A stretch of DNA of 64,000 bases from Candidatus Sulfopaludibacter sp. SbA3 (lineage in GTDB: Bacteria > Acidobacteriota > Vicinamibacteria > Vicinamibacterales > UBA2999). The notes below the pieces were generated by a model. That model ran no database searches, had not been told where the DNA came from, and worked only from the letters and a program-made list of their open reading frames with translations. Where the stretch lies: positions 1 through 64,000 of the forward strand of contig CAMDNQ010000009.1 of NCBI GenBank assembly GCA_945903265.1. Reading direction: 5' to 3'. Positions within the stretch are counted from its first letter, which is position 1, and each line of letters opens with the position of its first letter. Position numbers and translations under genes: made by a program. Positions 39,912-48,946 of the stretch are shown here, piece by piece.

Positions 39912-41372
39912 GTGGCAGCAACTATCGACGCCCGCTTCGTGCGCGAACTGGAGCGCATCTGCGGTAGCTCCGGCATCGTGCGGGAGCCGCTCGAGCTGCT
40001 GACGTACGAATGCGACGCGCTGCCACACCTGCGAGCCGTACCGCCGGTCGTCGTGCTGCCGGATTCGGCCGCGCAGGTCCAGCAGGTCGTCAGGTTGTGC
40101 AGCCGCGAGAGCGTGCCCTTCGTGGCTCGCGGGCATGGCACCGGTCTGTCGGGGGGCGCGGTTCCCGTTCCCGGCGGGGTCGTCATCGGTCTCTCGCGCC
40201 TCAACCGCGTGATCGATGTCGACATCCCCAACCGGCGGGTGACGGTTGAACCGGGCGTCACCAATCTCGAGATCACCCGGCAAGTGGCGCCGTTCGGCTT
40301 TTACTATGCGCCCGACCCCTCGAGCCAGCAGGTGTGCTCGATCGGCGGGAACGTCGCCGAAAACTCTGGCGGCGCGCACTGCCTCAAGTACGGCTTCACG
40401 GTCCACCACGTCATCGCCGTCGATGCGGTCATGCCGGACGGCGAGCTGGTGCACCTCGAAAGCGCCCTCACCGATGCACCCGGTCCCGATCTCGTGTCGC
40501 TGCTCGTCGGTTCGGAGGGGACACTCGCGATCGTCACGAAGGTGGTTGTCCGGATTCTCCGGAAGCCGGAGAGCGTCCGGACGCTGCTCGCGGCATTCGA
40601 CACGATTCGCGGCGCCGCCTCGGCGGTGTCCGAGATCATTGCCGCCGGGATCATCCCCGCCGCGGTGGAAATGATGGATGCGTTGTCCATCCGCGCGGCC
40701 GAAGCCGCCGTCCATCCCGGATTTCCCGCGGCGGAGGCTGTCCTCATCGTCGAGCTCGATGGGAATGGCGCCGAAGTCGCGGAACTGTTTCCGATCGTCG
40801 AAGAGATCTGCCGCCGCACCGGAGCGACGAGCATCGAGATTGCCGCCGACGAGCAGCAGCGCGCCCGCATCTGGAAGGGGCGCAAGGCCGCCTTCGCGGC
40901 GATGGGGCGCGTATCGCCGAACTACTACGTCCAGGACGGAGTCGTGCCGAGGACGAAACTGCCGGAAGTGCTCGAGCGCATTCGCGCGCTCGAGGCGCGG
41001 TGCGGCCTGCGCATCGCCAACGTCTTCCATGCCGGCGACGGCAACCTCCACCCGCTGATCTGCTACGACGAGAAAGTGCCCGGGGAGGCGGACCGCGCTG
41101 TCGAGGCGTCTGGCGAAATCCTGCTGTACTGCCTTGAGGCGGGCGGTTCCATCACAGGCGAGCATGGCGTCGGCGCGGATAAGAGCGAGTTCATGCCGAA
41201 AATGTTCACCGACGAGGACCTCGACCTGATGCTACGGGTCCGCGCGGCGATCGATCCGGGACATCTCTGCAATCCCGGCAAGGTCTTCCCGACGCCACGG
41301 CTCTGCGGCGAAGTGCCAGGGCCCTATCGGCAGCATCCGGCCGAAAAAGCCGGCCTGGCCGAGCGGTACTGA
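39912..41372 (+). CDS. glcD: Glycolate oxidase subunit GlcD (FAD-linked)
   Basis: A 486-residue FAD-binding PCMH-type oxidase that converts glycolate (or D-lactate-like 2-hydroxyacids) to the keto acid. The FAD loop is FVARGHGTGLSGGAVPV near residue 75, with SIGGNVAENSGGAHCLKYG near 150, GSEGTLAIVTKV near 200, and the C-terminal NVFHAGDGNLHP and GEHGVGADK metal and substrate motifs. It starts at GTG 39912. It overlaps glcE by 1 nt (TGATG). A peripheral membrane complex with GlcE and GlcF is expected from E. coli. Confidence 0.94.
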   Translation: MAATIDARFVRELERICGSSGIVREPLELLTYECDALPHLRAVPPVVVLPDSAAQVQQVVRLCSRESVPFVARGHGTGLSGGAVPVPGGVVIGLSRLNRVIDVDIPNRRVTVEPGVTNLEITRQVAPFGFYYAPDPSSQQVCSIGGNVAENSGGAHCLKYGFTVHHVIAVDAVMPDGELVHLESALTDAPGPDLVSLLVGSEGTLAIVTKVVVRILRKPESVRTLLAAFDTIRGAASAVSEIIAAGIIPAAVEMMDALSIRAAEAAVHPGFPAAEAVLIVELDGNGAEVAELFPIVEEICRRTGATSIEIAADEQQRARIWKGRKAAFAAMGRVSPNYYVQDGVVPRTKLPEVLERIRALEARCGLRIANVFHAGDGNLHPLICYDEKVPGEADRAVEASGEILLYCLEAGGSITGEHGVGADKSEFMPKMFTDEDLDLMLRVRAAIDPGHLCNPGKVFPTPRLCGEVPGPYRQHPAEKAGLAERY

Positions 41373-42622
41373 TGACGCTCTCCACCGACGCGCTCCTCCA
41401 ATCGTCATTTCTCGCGGGAGCGATCGCCCGCAGCGGCAAGGACGCCGACCGCATCGACGGCGTCGCGCCGCGCCTGGTCGTCGAGCCCCGCACGCCGGAG
41501 GAGGTGGCCTCGATTCTTGCCGCCGCGTCCCGCGAGGGGCTGACGGTCGTCTTTCGCGGGGGCGGCACCAAACGGGGTTGGGGGCGCATCCCGGCGGGTG
41601 TCGACCTGCTGATCAGCATGCGCGGACTCGCGCGCGTCATCGCCCACGAACATGCGGATCTGACCGCCACGTTCGAAGCGGGCGCAACCCTCGACGAGGT
41701 GAACGCCGCCCTCGGCCGCCACCGGCAATGGCTCCCGCTGGATGCGTCTGGCGACGGCAGCACCATCGGCGGCGCCATCGCCACCAATGACAGCGGGCCG
41801 CTGCGGCACCGGTTCGGCACACCACGTGATCTGCTGATCGGGATCCGGCTGGCAACAACCGACGGGCGCCTCGTCAAAGCCGGTGGGAATGTCGTCAAGA
41901 ACGTGGCGGGCTACGACCTGGGCAAGATGATGACCGGCTCGTTCGGCACCCTCGCGGCCATCGTCAGTTGCACGTTCAAGCTGCTCCCCATGCCCGCGGC
42001 ATCACACACGGTATCGGCAGCACTCCCCGACAAGGAATCTGTGACGCGCGCGCTTGTCGCCCTCAATGACAGCCAGCTCGAGCCGCTGGCTGTCGAACTG
42101 CAGGCGCAGGCGGGCCGAGCGCCCTATCGGCTACTCGCCCGGTTCGCGACGTCGCCCGCTGCGGCGGTCGCCCAGGCGGCGCAGGCACAGGGCCTTATTG
42201 GTGGGGGCGAAATCATCACGGGCGATCAGGAGGCCGCGATCTGGCGGCGCTATCAGGGTCGCGCGGCCGCGTCGGCGGGTACTGTTGTGCGCATGAACTG
42301 GCTGCCTGCCGCACTCCCTGGCGTCCTGGCGTTGTTTGAAACGCTGGCGCAGGCACACGGCAGCGTCGAACTGGTGGCGCGCGCCGCGCTGGGCGCGGGA
42401 CTGATCCGCATCGACGGCAGCATCGACTGGCAGGCCTCCGTCATCGAACGCCTGCGTGCCGCGGATGTCGTCCGGCACGTGACGATCGTCGATGCGCCGC
42501 CAGACGTCAAGCGGCAGGTCGACGTCTGGGGAGCGCTGGGCGCCGGCGGCGTGATCTCCTCCGCGATCAAGCGGGCGCTGGATCCGGCCGGCCTCCTCAA
42601 CGCGGGACGCGGACCGGTATGA
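41372..42622 (+). CDS. glcE: Glycolate oxidase subunit GlcE (FAD-binding)
   Basis: A 416-residue FAD-binding subunit related to GlcD but lacking its C-terminal catalytic metal motifs. The FAD loop is VVFRGGGTKRGWG near residue 60, and GSTIGGAIATNDSGPLRHRFG follows near 130, then NVVKNVAGYDLGKMMTGSFGTL. The length is a little greater than E. coli GlcE. It starts inside the glcD stop and ends overlapping glcF (ATGA), so the three subunits are coupled. Confidence 0.92.
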   Translation: MTLSTDALLQSSFLAGAIARSGKDADRIDGVAPRLVVEPRTPEEVASILAAASREGLTVVFRGGGTKRGWGRIPAGVDLLISMRGLARVIAHEHADLTATFEAGATLDEVNAALGRHRQWLPLDASGDGSTIGGAIATNDSGPLRHRFGTPRDLLIGIRLATTDGRLVKAGGNVVKNVAGYDLGKMMTGSFGTLAAIVSCTFKLLPMPAASHTVSAALPDKESVTRALVALNDSQLEPLAVELQAQAGRAPYRLLARFATSPAAAVAQAAQAQGLIGGGEIITGDQEAAIWRRYQGRAAASAGTVVRMNWLPAALPGVLALFETLAQAHGSVELVARAALGAGLIRIDGSIDWQASVIERLRAADVVRHVTIVDAPPDVKRQVDVWGALGAGGVISSAIKRALDPAGLLNAGRGPV

Positions 42623-43932
42623 GCGTGCCCACCACCACTCCCGGCGGACCGCCGGCATTCGACATCATCGAGCCGCCGTCCACGGCTCTCATCGACGCGT
42701 GCGTGCACTGCGGCTTCTGCCTGCCCACCTGCCCGACCTATCTGCTCTGGAATGAGGAGATGGATTCTCCGCGCGGTCGTATCTATCTGATGAAGGCGGG
42801 GCTCGAGGGACGCACACCGATGACGCCCACGTTTGTCGAGCACTTCGATCGGTGCCTCGGCTGCATGTCGTGCGTGACCGCATGCCCGTCCGGCGTGCAG
42901 TACGGACCGCTGATCGAGAAGACGCGGGCGCAGATCGAACGCCTGTACCCGCGCAGCGCCGGCGACCGCGCCTTCCGGGCGCTCTTGTTCAGCGTGCTGC
43001 CGTACCCGGGACGTCTTCGGATCGCGCTGGCGCCCCTGGCGCTCCTCTCCTGGCTGCCGAAGGCGCTGGACCGGGTGGGCCTCCTCGGCCTGCTTCCGTC
43101 ACGGATTGGCGCCCTTCTCCGGCTGGCGCCGCCAGTGTCGTTCGCAGGGCTCGCCGCCCGGTCACCCGTCGAGACTCCCGCGGCCGGCGAGCAGCGGATG
43201 CACGTGGGGCTGCTCACCGGCTGCGTGCAGCGCATGGCCTTCCCAGGGGTGAACCAGTCGACGATCAACGTCCTGTCGGCCGAAGGATGCCGTGTGAGCG
43301 CGCCGGCCGAGCAGGGCTGCTGCGGGGCGCTCTCGCTCCACGCAGGCAATGTGGATCAGGCCCGTGAGCTCGCCCGCCGGAATATCGAGGTCTTCGAGCG
43401 GTCCGGGGCTGACCGGATTGCTGTGAATGCGGCAGGCTGTGGCTCCTGCATGAAGGAGTACGGCCACCTGTTCAAGGACGACCCGGCGTGGGCGGCGCGG
43501 GCGAAGGCGCTCGGCGACCGGGTGCGTGACGTATCAGAAGTGCTCGTCGAGGTCGGCGAGCCGCGGGCTCGACGCCACCCGATCCCGGCGCGGGTCGTGT
43601 ACCACGACGCCTGCCACCTGGCTCACGCGCAGGGCATCCGCGCGGAGCCTCGCGCGCTGCTCGCATCGATCCCCGGTGTGGAGGTCGTGACGCCGGCCGA
43701 ATCCGAGATCTGCTGCGGCAGCGCCGGGATCTACAACCTGGTGGAGCCCGAAGCGGCGGCCCAGCTCGGTGAGCGCAAGGCCGCACACATCGCGCTGCTC
43801 AAGCCGGACATCATCGCGACCGGAAATCCCGGCTGCACGCTGCAGATTGCGGCCGCCGGCCGCCGGCTCGGACACACCTGGCGCATCGTGCATCCGATCG
43901 AACTCCTCGATCAATCCATCAGCGGGAAATAA
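42619..43932 (+). CDS. glcF: Glycolate oxidase iron-sulfur subunit GlcF
   Basis: A 437-residue iron-sulfur protein that passes electrons from GlcDE to the quinone pool. Two 4Fe-4S motifs lie at the N-terminus: CVHCGFCLPTCPTY near residue 29 and CLGCMSCVTACPSG near 80. Two CCG cysteine-rich domains follow (GCCGALSLHAG, AAGCGSCMKEYGH; YHDACHLAHAQG, EICCGSAGIYN). It is complete and of normal length. It is immediately followed by a hairpin that serves the convergent receptor gene as terminator. Confidence 0.95.
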   Translation: MSVPTTTPGGPPAFDIIEPPSTALIDACVHCGFCLPTCPTYLLWNEEMDSPRGRIYLMKAGLEGRTPMTPTFVEHFDRCLGCMSCVTACPSGVQYGPLIEKTRAQIERLYPRSAGDRAFRALLFSVLPYPGRLRIALAPLALLSWLPKALDRVGLLGLLPSRIGALLRLAPPVSFAGLAARSPVETPAAGEQRMHVGLLTGCVQRMAFPGVNQSTINVLSAEGCRVSAPAEQGCCGALSLHAGNVDQARELARRNIEVFERSGADRIAVNAAGCGSCMKEYGHLFKDDPAWAARAKALGDRVRDVSEVLVEVGEPRARRHPIPARVVYHDACHLAHAQGIRAEPRALLASIPGVEVVTPAESEICCGSAGIYNLVEPEAAAQLGERKAAHIALLKPDIIATGNPGCTLQIAAAGRRLGHTWRIVHPIELLDQSISGK

Positions 43933-43957
43933 AAAAGGCGGGTCCAAAGGACCCGCC
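43931..43957 (-). terminator. Rho-independent terminator for the TonB receptor at 44009
   Basis: On the minus strand GGCGGGTCC and GGACCCGCC form a 9-bp stem with a 3-nt loop, followed by TTTTTT. It overlaps the last bases of glcF. Confidence 0.85.
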
Positions 43958-43976
43958 CCACAAGTCGGACGTGTAG

Positions 43977-43998
43977 GCCGGGTCCCTTCGGACCCGGC
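43977..43998. repeat. Second hairpin of the terminator region
   Basis: GCCGGGTCC pairs with GGACCCGGC around CTTC. It shares the GGGTCC/GGACCC core with the neighbouring terminator 20 bp away, so the two hairpins could also pair with each other. Confidence 0.75.
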
Positions 43999-44008
43999 TC
44001 ACATGTGT

Positions 44009-46990
44009 TTAGAACGTCAGCCGGACCCCCAGCTGCATCACGCGCGGCCAGTAGGCGATGTTCGAGTTGAACGCGGGCTGCCCGAAGAGGGCGTTGCTCT
44101 CGTTCGTCGTGTACGACCCGTAGTTCGCGTGATTGAGCAGGTTGAACACTTCGAACATGGCATCCACCCGCATGTTGCCGCCGAGCGGAATCCGCTGCTG
44201 GAGGCGCATGTCCGTGCGGTGGATCGGCTGCCCGACGAACGTGTTGCGCTGGACGATGGTGCCGTCGGCGCGCAGCCGCTGTTCGGAGATGCCGCTTTCG
44301 GCACGGCGATCGACGCCGGTGTTGACCGCGAGGCGTTCACCCGAGCCGTAGAAGTAGACGCCGCTCACCTGCAGCCCCCGGCCGATGTCGTAGATGCCGT
44401 TGGCCGTGAAGCGGTGGCGCTGGTCGCCCGTCGCGAACGTGTAGTCGCCGCCCATGTCCGATGCCAGCGGGAACGAGATCTCGCTGCTCGTCACCATGCC
44501 GTCCGACCCGAAGAACCACTGCTCACGCCGCGGATTCGCGTCTCTGAAGTGCGCCAGCGTGTAGCTGCCAGACATCTGCCAGTTGTCGCTGTAGCGCTTC
44601 GTGAGAGTGAAGTCGGTCCCGGCGTAGTTCGAGCGGCCGGCCAGCCACTCCATGTTCACCGTGCCCCAGTGCGGAAACGGCCGCAGGAGGGTGCCCGCGG
44701 CATCGCGCGCCGTGAACGCGTAATTGGCTCCAGTCGCCGGGTTATAGGCGAGGTTGGCGTTCATGCCCTGTTCTTCACGGCGTCCGCCGGTGTAGTTGAA
44801 GTTGGTCTCGAACGCCATCGCGTCGTTCAGCTGGTGCTGAAACCCGATGCCCGCCTGGTGCGCGTACTGCGGCGGGCGGCCTTCGTAGTTGATCTCCTGC
44901 GTCAGTGCGCGGAAGACGCAGCCGGCGCGCGAGTTGTTCACGTCGCAGGCGCGCGCGACGGCGTCGAGGCCCGTCGGCTTCGGACCGCCCCACTCGCCTT
45001 CCTTGCTCGCGCCGGGCCCGAACCAGTTGGTGACGAAGTCCGGCCTGCCGTCCGGGAAGATCTCGTTCTCGAACCGGGCGCAGTAATTCGCCTCGGTCGA
45101 GCAGAGATAGCCCTTGGTCTGCTGCACGCCGTCGTTGGGCTGGAACGCGAAGAACAGCCCGTAGCCGGCGCGTATGACGGTGCGTTCCGCCAGCTTGAAG
45201 TTCATGCCGACCCGCGGCGCGAAGTTCGCCCAGTTGGGCGACCGCTCGGTCACCCACGGACGGAACTCCAGCGTTTCGCTGTTGCCGTTGCTGTCCCAGT
45301 CCCAGCGAACGCCGAGATTCATCGTCAGCCGATCGCCCATGGCCCAGTCGTCCTGGATCCAGGCGGACAGGAGGTTCCGGGTGACGTCGTACGTGTGCTC
45401 GGTGCTCGTCAGCGAGTGCTGGACGTTGACGACGAGCGGGTTGAGGGGCGCGAGATTCCAGGTTGACGCGTCGTTCCAGACGGGGAACATGGCGGCCAGC
45501 TGCGCGTTATTCGGCGCCTGCGCCGGCGTGCCGCCGCGTGCGTCGACGCTGCCCATGCAGCGGAGGCACCACCGGAAGTCATTCAGGAACCACATGTACT
45601 CGCCGCCGATCTTCAGGTCGTGGCGGCCGCGCCATTCGCGCGACGTCGTGAAGTCGTCGCGGATGTTGGCGGTGTTCTGAATGATGTTCAGCGGGCTGAC
45701 GCCGATGCTGTAGCCGCGAAGCTGCGTGAGCACCGTGCCGCCCTCGAGCACCGGCGAGTACGGCAGCGGCCGCTGTCCCTTCCAGGTGATCGTCGCGGAC
45801 TGGTCCTGACGCTCGTAGAAGGTGGCGCCACCGCGGACTTCGTTCACCGAGCGATTGCTGAGGACCTTGGTCAGGGAGCCGGTGTACTGGCTCGTGATGC
45901 GGCCCCGCTTGCCCATGCTCGCCGGGTGGTTCGTCGCGCCGCCGCCCTCGAAGAACGTGGCGTTGTAGAACGAGATGCGCGACGACAGGCGCGTCTGCGG
46001 CGTGATCTGCCAGTCGAGACGGCCGAGCGGCTTGTGCGCGATGTTCGTGAACGAGAGATCCATGTTGAACGCGGGATACGGCCCGACGTAGGAGAACGTC
46101 TTCGGCTCCCGCTCGTACTCGTAGGTCGCAAAGAAGTGCAGCCGGTCACGGAGGATCGGCCCGCCGAATGTCCCGCTCGTCTGCTGGTTCGAATACGGCA
46201 GCACGCGCTTGGCGACGAAATCCTCGGAATTGAACTTGTCGTTGCGGAAGTAGCCGGCGACCGTGCCCGTGTAGGTGTTCGTACCGGACTTGGTGATCGC
46301 GTTCACGACCATACCCGTCGAGCGCCCCTGCGTGGCGTCGAAGCGGTTGGCCACCACCTGGAACTCGCCGATGGCGTCGCGGCTCCACTGCGGCTGCTCG
46401 TTGTCGCCGCCGGAGTGGTAGATCGTCGTGACCTGCTGGCCGTCGACGTTCGTCTGCGAGTAGCCCTGGCGGTTCTGCACGAAGCCGCCCGACTCGTTGC
46501 GGCGCGCGCCCGGCGTCAGCAGGGCAAGGTCCATCCAGTTGCGTCCGTTGATCGGCAGATCTTCCATCTGCCGCGGATCGATGTTGGCGCCGACGGCCGA
46601 TTCGGTCGTGTCGATGAGCGGCGCTTCGCCGGTCACGGTCACCGTTTCCTGCAGTGTCGCGGGGGCGAGCTCGAGGCCGAGGTTCAACTGCTGGCCGAGC
46701 AGCAGCTGGACACCCGTTCGCGTGACGGTCTGGAAACCCTGGAGCTGCGCCGTGACACGGAACGTGCCGACGCGAACCGGGATACGAAACGTGCCGGAGC
46801 CCTCGGTGACGGCCTCAAAGGTGTTGCCCGTCGCTTCGTGCACCGCGGTAACCGTCACGCCGGGCAGCACGCCGCCCGTCGTATCGGTGACGGTGCCCTG
46901 CAGCACCGCTTCCTGCGCCTGGGACACGGCCGGGAATCCGGCGATCATCGCGATCGCAAGACACCAGCCGATAAAACTCGACCTTCTCAT
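44009..46990 (-). CDS. Oar-type TonB-dependent receptor with carboxypeptidase regulatory-like domain (second)
   Basis: A 993-residue outer-membrane receptor paralogous to the one at 34796. A signal peptide (about 1-26, ending AVSQAQ), a regulatory-like domain (GTVTDTTGGVLPGVTV), a plug (GANIDPRQMEDLPINGRNW, QWSRDAIGEFQVVANRFDATQGRSTG) and a large barrel ending RLTF are present. The extracellular CLRCMGSVDARGG near residue 475 matches CNQCMGQLDLRGG in the paralogue. A TTGACG-18-TAGAAT promoter lies upstream and a terminator downstream, so it is a separate transcription unit. The substrate is unknown. Confidence 0.93.
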   Translation of the reverse strand: MRRSSFIGWCLAIAMIAGFPAVSQAQEAVLQGTVTDTTGGVLPGVTVTAVHEATGNTFEAVTEGSGTFRIPVRVGTFRVTAQLQGFQTVTRTGVQLLLGQQLNLGLELAPATLQETVTVTGEAPLIDTTESAVGANIDPRQMEDLPINGRNWMDLALLTPGARRNESGGFVQNRQGYSQTNVDGQQVTTIYHSGGDNEQPQWSRDAIGEFQVVANRFDATQGRSTGMVVNAITKSGTNTYTGTVAGYFRNDKFNSEDFVAKRVLPYSNQQTSGTFGGPILRDRLHFFATYEYEREPKTFSYVGPYPAFNMDLSFTNIAHKPLGRLDWQITPQTRLSSRISFYNATFFEGGGATNHPASMGKRGRITSQYTGSLTKVLSNRSVNEVRGGATFYERQDQSATITWKGQRPLPYSPVLEGGTVLTQLRGYSIGVSPLNIIQNTANIRDDFTTSREWRGRHDLKIGGEYMWFLNDFRWCLRCMGSVDARGGTPAQAPNNAQLAAMFPVWNDASTWNLAPLNPLVVNVQHSLTSTEHTYDVTRNLLSAWIQDDWAMGDRLTMNLGVRWDWDSNGNSETLEFRPWVTERSPNWANFAPRVGMNFKLAERTVIRAGYGLFFAFQPNDGVQQTKGYLCSTEANYCARFENEIFPDGRPDFVTNWFGPGASKEGEWGGPKPTGLDAVARACDVNNSRAGCVFRALTQEINYEGRPPQYAHQAGIGFQHQLNDAMAFETNFNYTGGRREEQGMNANLAYNPATGANYAFTARDAAGTLLRPFPHWGTVNMEWLAGRSNYAGTDFTLTKRYSDNWQMSGSYTLAHFRDANPRREQWFFGSDGMVTSSEISFPLASDMGGDYTFATGDQRHRFTANGIYDIGRGLQVSGVYFYGSGERLAVNTGVDRRAESGISEQRLRADGTIVQRNTFVGQPIHRTDMRLQQRIPLGGNMRVDAMFEVFNLLNHANYGSYTTNESNALFGQPAFNSNIAYWPRVMQLGVRLTF

Positions 46991-47066
46991 AGATCCTCCT
47001 GTGCTCCCTGGGTGACGGTAGATCGACGTACGAGGACGTGGTCTTGCCCGGTATGAAAGGTGCCGT

Positions 47067-47096
47067 ATTCTAGGGACGCTTCCCCCTGGACGTCAA
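47067..47096 (-). promoter_or_regulatory. Sigma-70-type promoter for the TonB receptor at 44009
   Basis: On the minus strand TTGACG (47096-47091) and TAGAAT (47072-47067) are spaced 18 bp apart, about 75 nt before the receptor ATG. Confidence 0.65.
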
Positions 47097-47101
47097 CAGA
47101 T

Positions 47102-47956
47102 TCAGCGAGCGCCGGCTTTCTGCACCGCCGGAGGCACCGGCATGATGACGTAGGGGTTATAGGTGTTCGTCTTGTCGATCATCAGCTCGAGGACGGCCTG
47201 GCCGTCGACGGTGCGCACGACCTTCGCCGGCATCAGGATGTCGGCTTTGTAGTCCGCTTCGTTCAGATCCGCGTAGCCGGAATACGTGTTCACGTACTTG
47301 CGGCCGCGGAACGTCACTTCGACCTGCGCCGGCCGGTACATCGCGTCGAGGGTGATCTTCATCAGCGTACCACTGAGCTCGCCGACCGTGACCGTCGTCG
47401 CGTTCTCGGGCTTGCCGTTCACCAGCGGGAACGTCACCACCGAGCGGCCGTTCTCCACGGTCACCTTCGCCTGATCACCGGCGGCGCGAGCCGCCTTGAC
47501 CGCCCCGGCCGGCGTCATCCAGAGACGCAGCAGCCGATCGGCGACGGCATCCATCGCGGGCGTCGCCGTACCCCATTCGGGCGCGAGCCCGCCGCCCAGT
47601 TTGTCGGTCTCATTCCACGCGAAGGTTCCGCTCACGACCTGGATGTCGCGGCGGCCGTCCCCGCGGACGGTGTCGATACGCATGCCGGGATGGTCGTAGG
47701 CAATCTGCGAGTAATAGCTCTTGAGCGGCACGGACGGCCCGACGCCGGTCGCGGTGACGTCGCGCATCGTGCCACGGCCCCAGAACTCCACCGTCATGAA
47801 GGTGTCGACCTCGTTGACGGTGCGAAGCATCCCGAGGCTGTTCGCCATGCTGTAGAAGACCTTCTGGCGGTCGGTCTCCTGGGCCTGCGCCGTGCTGGCA
47901 AGCCCGACTCCCGCGAGCACGGTCAGGATTCCGAATACGGCAATGGTCCGTCGCAT
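47102..47956 (-). CDS. Unnamed secreted protein, family B (copy 2)
   Basis: A 284-residue exported protein of no family I recognise. A signal peptide (about 1-25, ending STAQAQ) is followed by a beta-rich body with repeated motifs shared with the neighbour at 48051: TVEFWGRGTMRDV, GPSVPLKS, RDIQVVSGTFAWNE, YADLNEADYKADILMP and a C-terminal TNTYNPYVIMPVP. ATG 47956 has GGAG at 6-nt spacing; an in-frame ATG two codons earlier (47962) is also possible. A terminator of the upstream unit ends just 15 nt before this start, so its own promoter or readthrough is needed. Confidence 0.85.
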   Translation of the reverse strand: MRRTIAVFGILTVLAGVGLASTAQAQETDRQKVFYSMANSLGMLRTVNEVDTFMTVEFWGRGTMRDVTATGVGPSVPLKSYYSQIAYDHPGMRIDTVRGDGRRDIQVVSGTFAWNETDKLGGGLAPEWGTATPAMDAVADRLLRLWMTPAGAVKAARAAGDQAKVTVENGRSVVTFPLVNGKPENATTVTVGELSGTLMKITLDAMYRPAQVEVTFRGRKYVNTYSGYADLNEADYKADILMPAKVVRTVDGQAVLELMIDKTNTYNPYVIMPVPPAVQKAGAR

Positions 47957-47970
47957 CTGCATCTCCGATA

Positions 47971-48006
47971 AAAAAAGGCGCCTCGAAGCATATGCCGAGG
48001 CGCCTT
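47971..48006 (-). terminator. Rho-independent terminator between the two family B genes
   Basis: On the minus strand an 11-bp stem (AAGGCGCCTCG with CGAGGCGCCTT) and a 10-nt loop precede a run of T. It ends the DUF6152-family A-family B unit. Confidence 0.85.
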
Positions 48007-48050
48007 CAAGCCTGTCCGACGCCGTGAGCCACGGCGCTGCCCGGCGGTCG

Positions 48051-48929
48051 TTACCGTCCCGCAGCCTTCCGGACGCTGTCCGGCACCGGCATGAGGACGT
48101 ACGGGTTATAGGTGTTCGTTTTCTGAATCGTGAGGTCGAGCACGTTCTCGCCGTCGACGGTCTGGACGATCCGCTTCGGCATGAAGATGTCGGCCTGATA
48201 GTCGGACTCGTTCAGGTCGCCGTACTCGGAATACGTCGTCACATAGAGACGGTTGTTGTAGCGCACTTCGACGCGGGCCGGCTGATAGCGGGCGTTGAGC
48301 GTGACCTTGACCGGCGTGCCTTCGAGCGCGCCGACGACCAGGTTCGCGGTGTTCCCCGGCTTGCCGTTGCTCAACGGGAAGGTCAACGTGACCGCGCCGT
48401 TCTCGACCGCCGTCTTGGCGCTGGCCTGCGCCGCGAACGCCGCCTTGTAGACGCCCATCGGGCTCGTCCACATCCGAAGGAGCCGCTCGGTCACTGTGTC
48501 CATGGCGGGAACGGCGCTGCCCCACCCCGGCTCGAGACCGCCGCCGATCTTGTCGATCTCGTTCCACGCGTAGGTGCCGCTGACCACCTGAATGTCGCGG
48601 GTGCCGTTGGCGCGCGTCATGTCCACGCGCATCCCCGGGAAGTCATAGGCGAACTGGACGTAGACACTCTTGAGCGGTACCGATGGGCCGATCTTGGGGC
48701 CCACCTCGCGCATCGTGCCGGTGGCCCAGTACTCGACGGTGAGCACGGAGTCTTCGTCCTGCACGCCGCGATGCAGACCGAGGCCGACCTCGTTTCTGAA
48801 GCCGCCCCCCCCGCCACCCATGCGGTAGAGGACCCCCTTGAGGTCACTGACCTGCTGTTGCTGCTGCGCGACGAGTGCCGGCGATCCCATCAGGACCGCC
48901 AGGCCGATGGCTGCTGCGTACCTTCGCAT
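48051..48929 (-). CDS. Unnamed secreted protein, family B (copy 1)
   Basis: A 292-residue paralogue of the protein at 47102. The signal peptide (about 1-22, ending ALVAQ) runs into a Gln tract and a Gly-rich stretch (RMGGGGGGFR). Shared blocks are TVEYWATGTMREV, GPSVPLKSVY, DFPGMRVD, RDIQVVSGTYAWNE and TNTYNPYVLMPVP. The ATG at 48929 is preceded by GGAGGG, and the longer open frame upstream has no ribosome site. It follows family A copy 1 by 17 nt and is followed by a terminator. The function is unknown; periplasmic or surface localisation is inferred. Confidence 0.85.
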   Translation of the reverse strand: MRRYAAAIGLAVLMGSPALVAQQQQQVSDLKGVLYRMGGGGGGFRNEVGLGLHRGVQDEDSVLTVEYWATGTMREVGPKIGPSVPLKSVYVQFAYDFPGMRVDMTRANGTRDIQVVSGTYAWNEIDKIGGGLEPGWGSAVPAMDTVTERLLRMWTSPMGVYKAAFAAQASAKTAVENGAVTLTFPLSNGKPGNTANLVVGALEGTPVKVTLNARYQPARVEVRYNNRLYVTTYSEYGDLNESDYQADIFMPKRIVQTVDGENVLDLTIQKTNTYNPYVLMPVPDSVRKAAGR

Positions 48930-48946
48930 CCGACCCTCCAGAGTTC

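Noticed and set aside
38649-41165. 838-codon minus-strand ORF across acs and glcD
   Set aside because: It is a shadow of two well-supported genes and frame-shifted relative to acs; the His/Arg-rich sequence has no domains.
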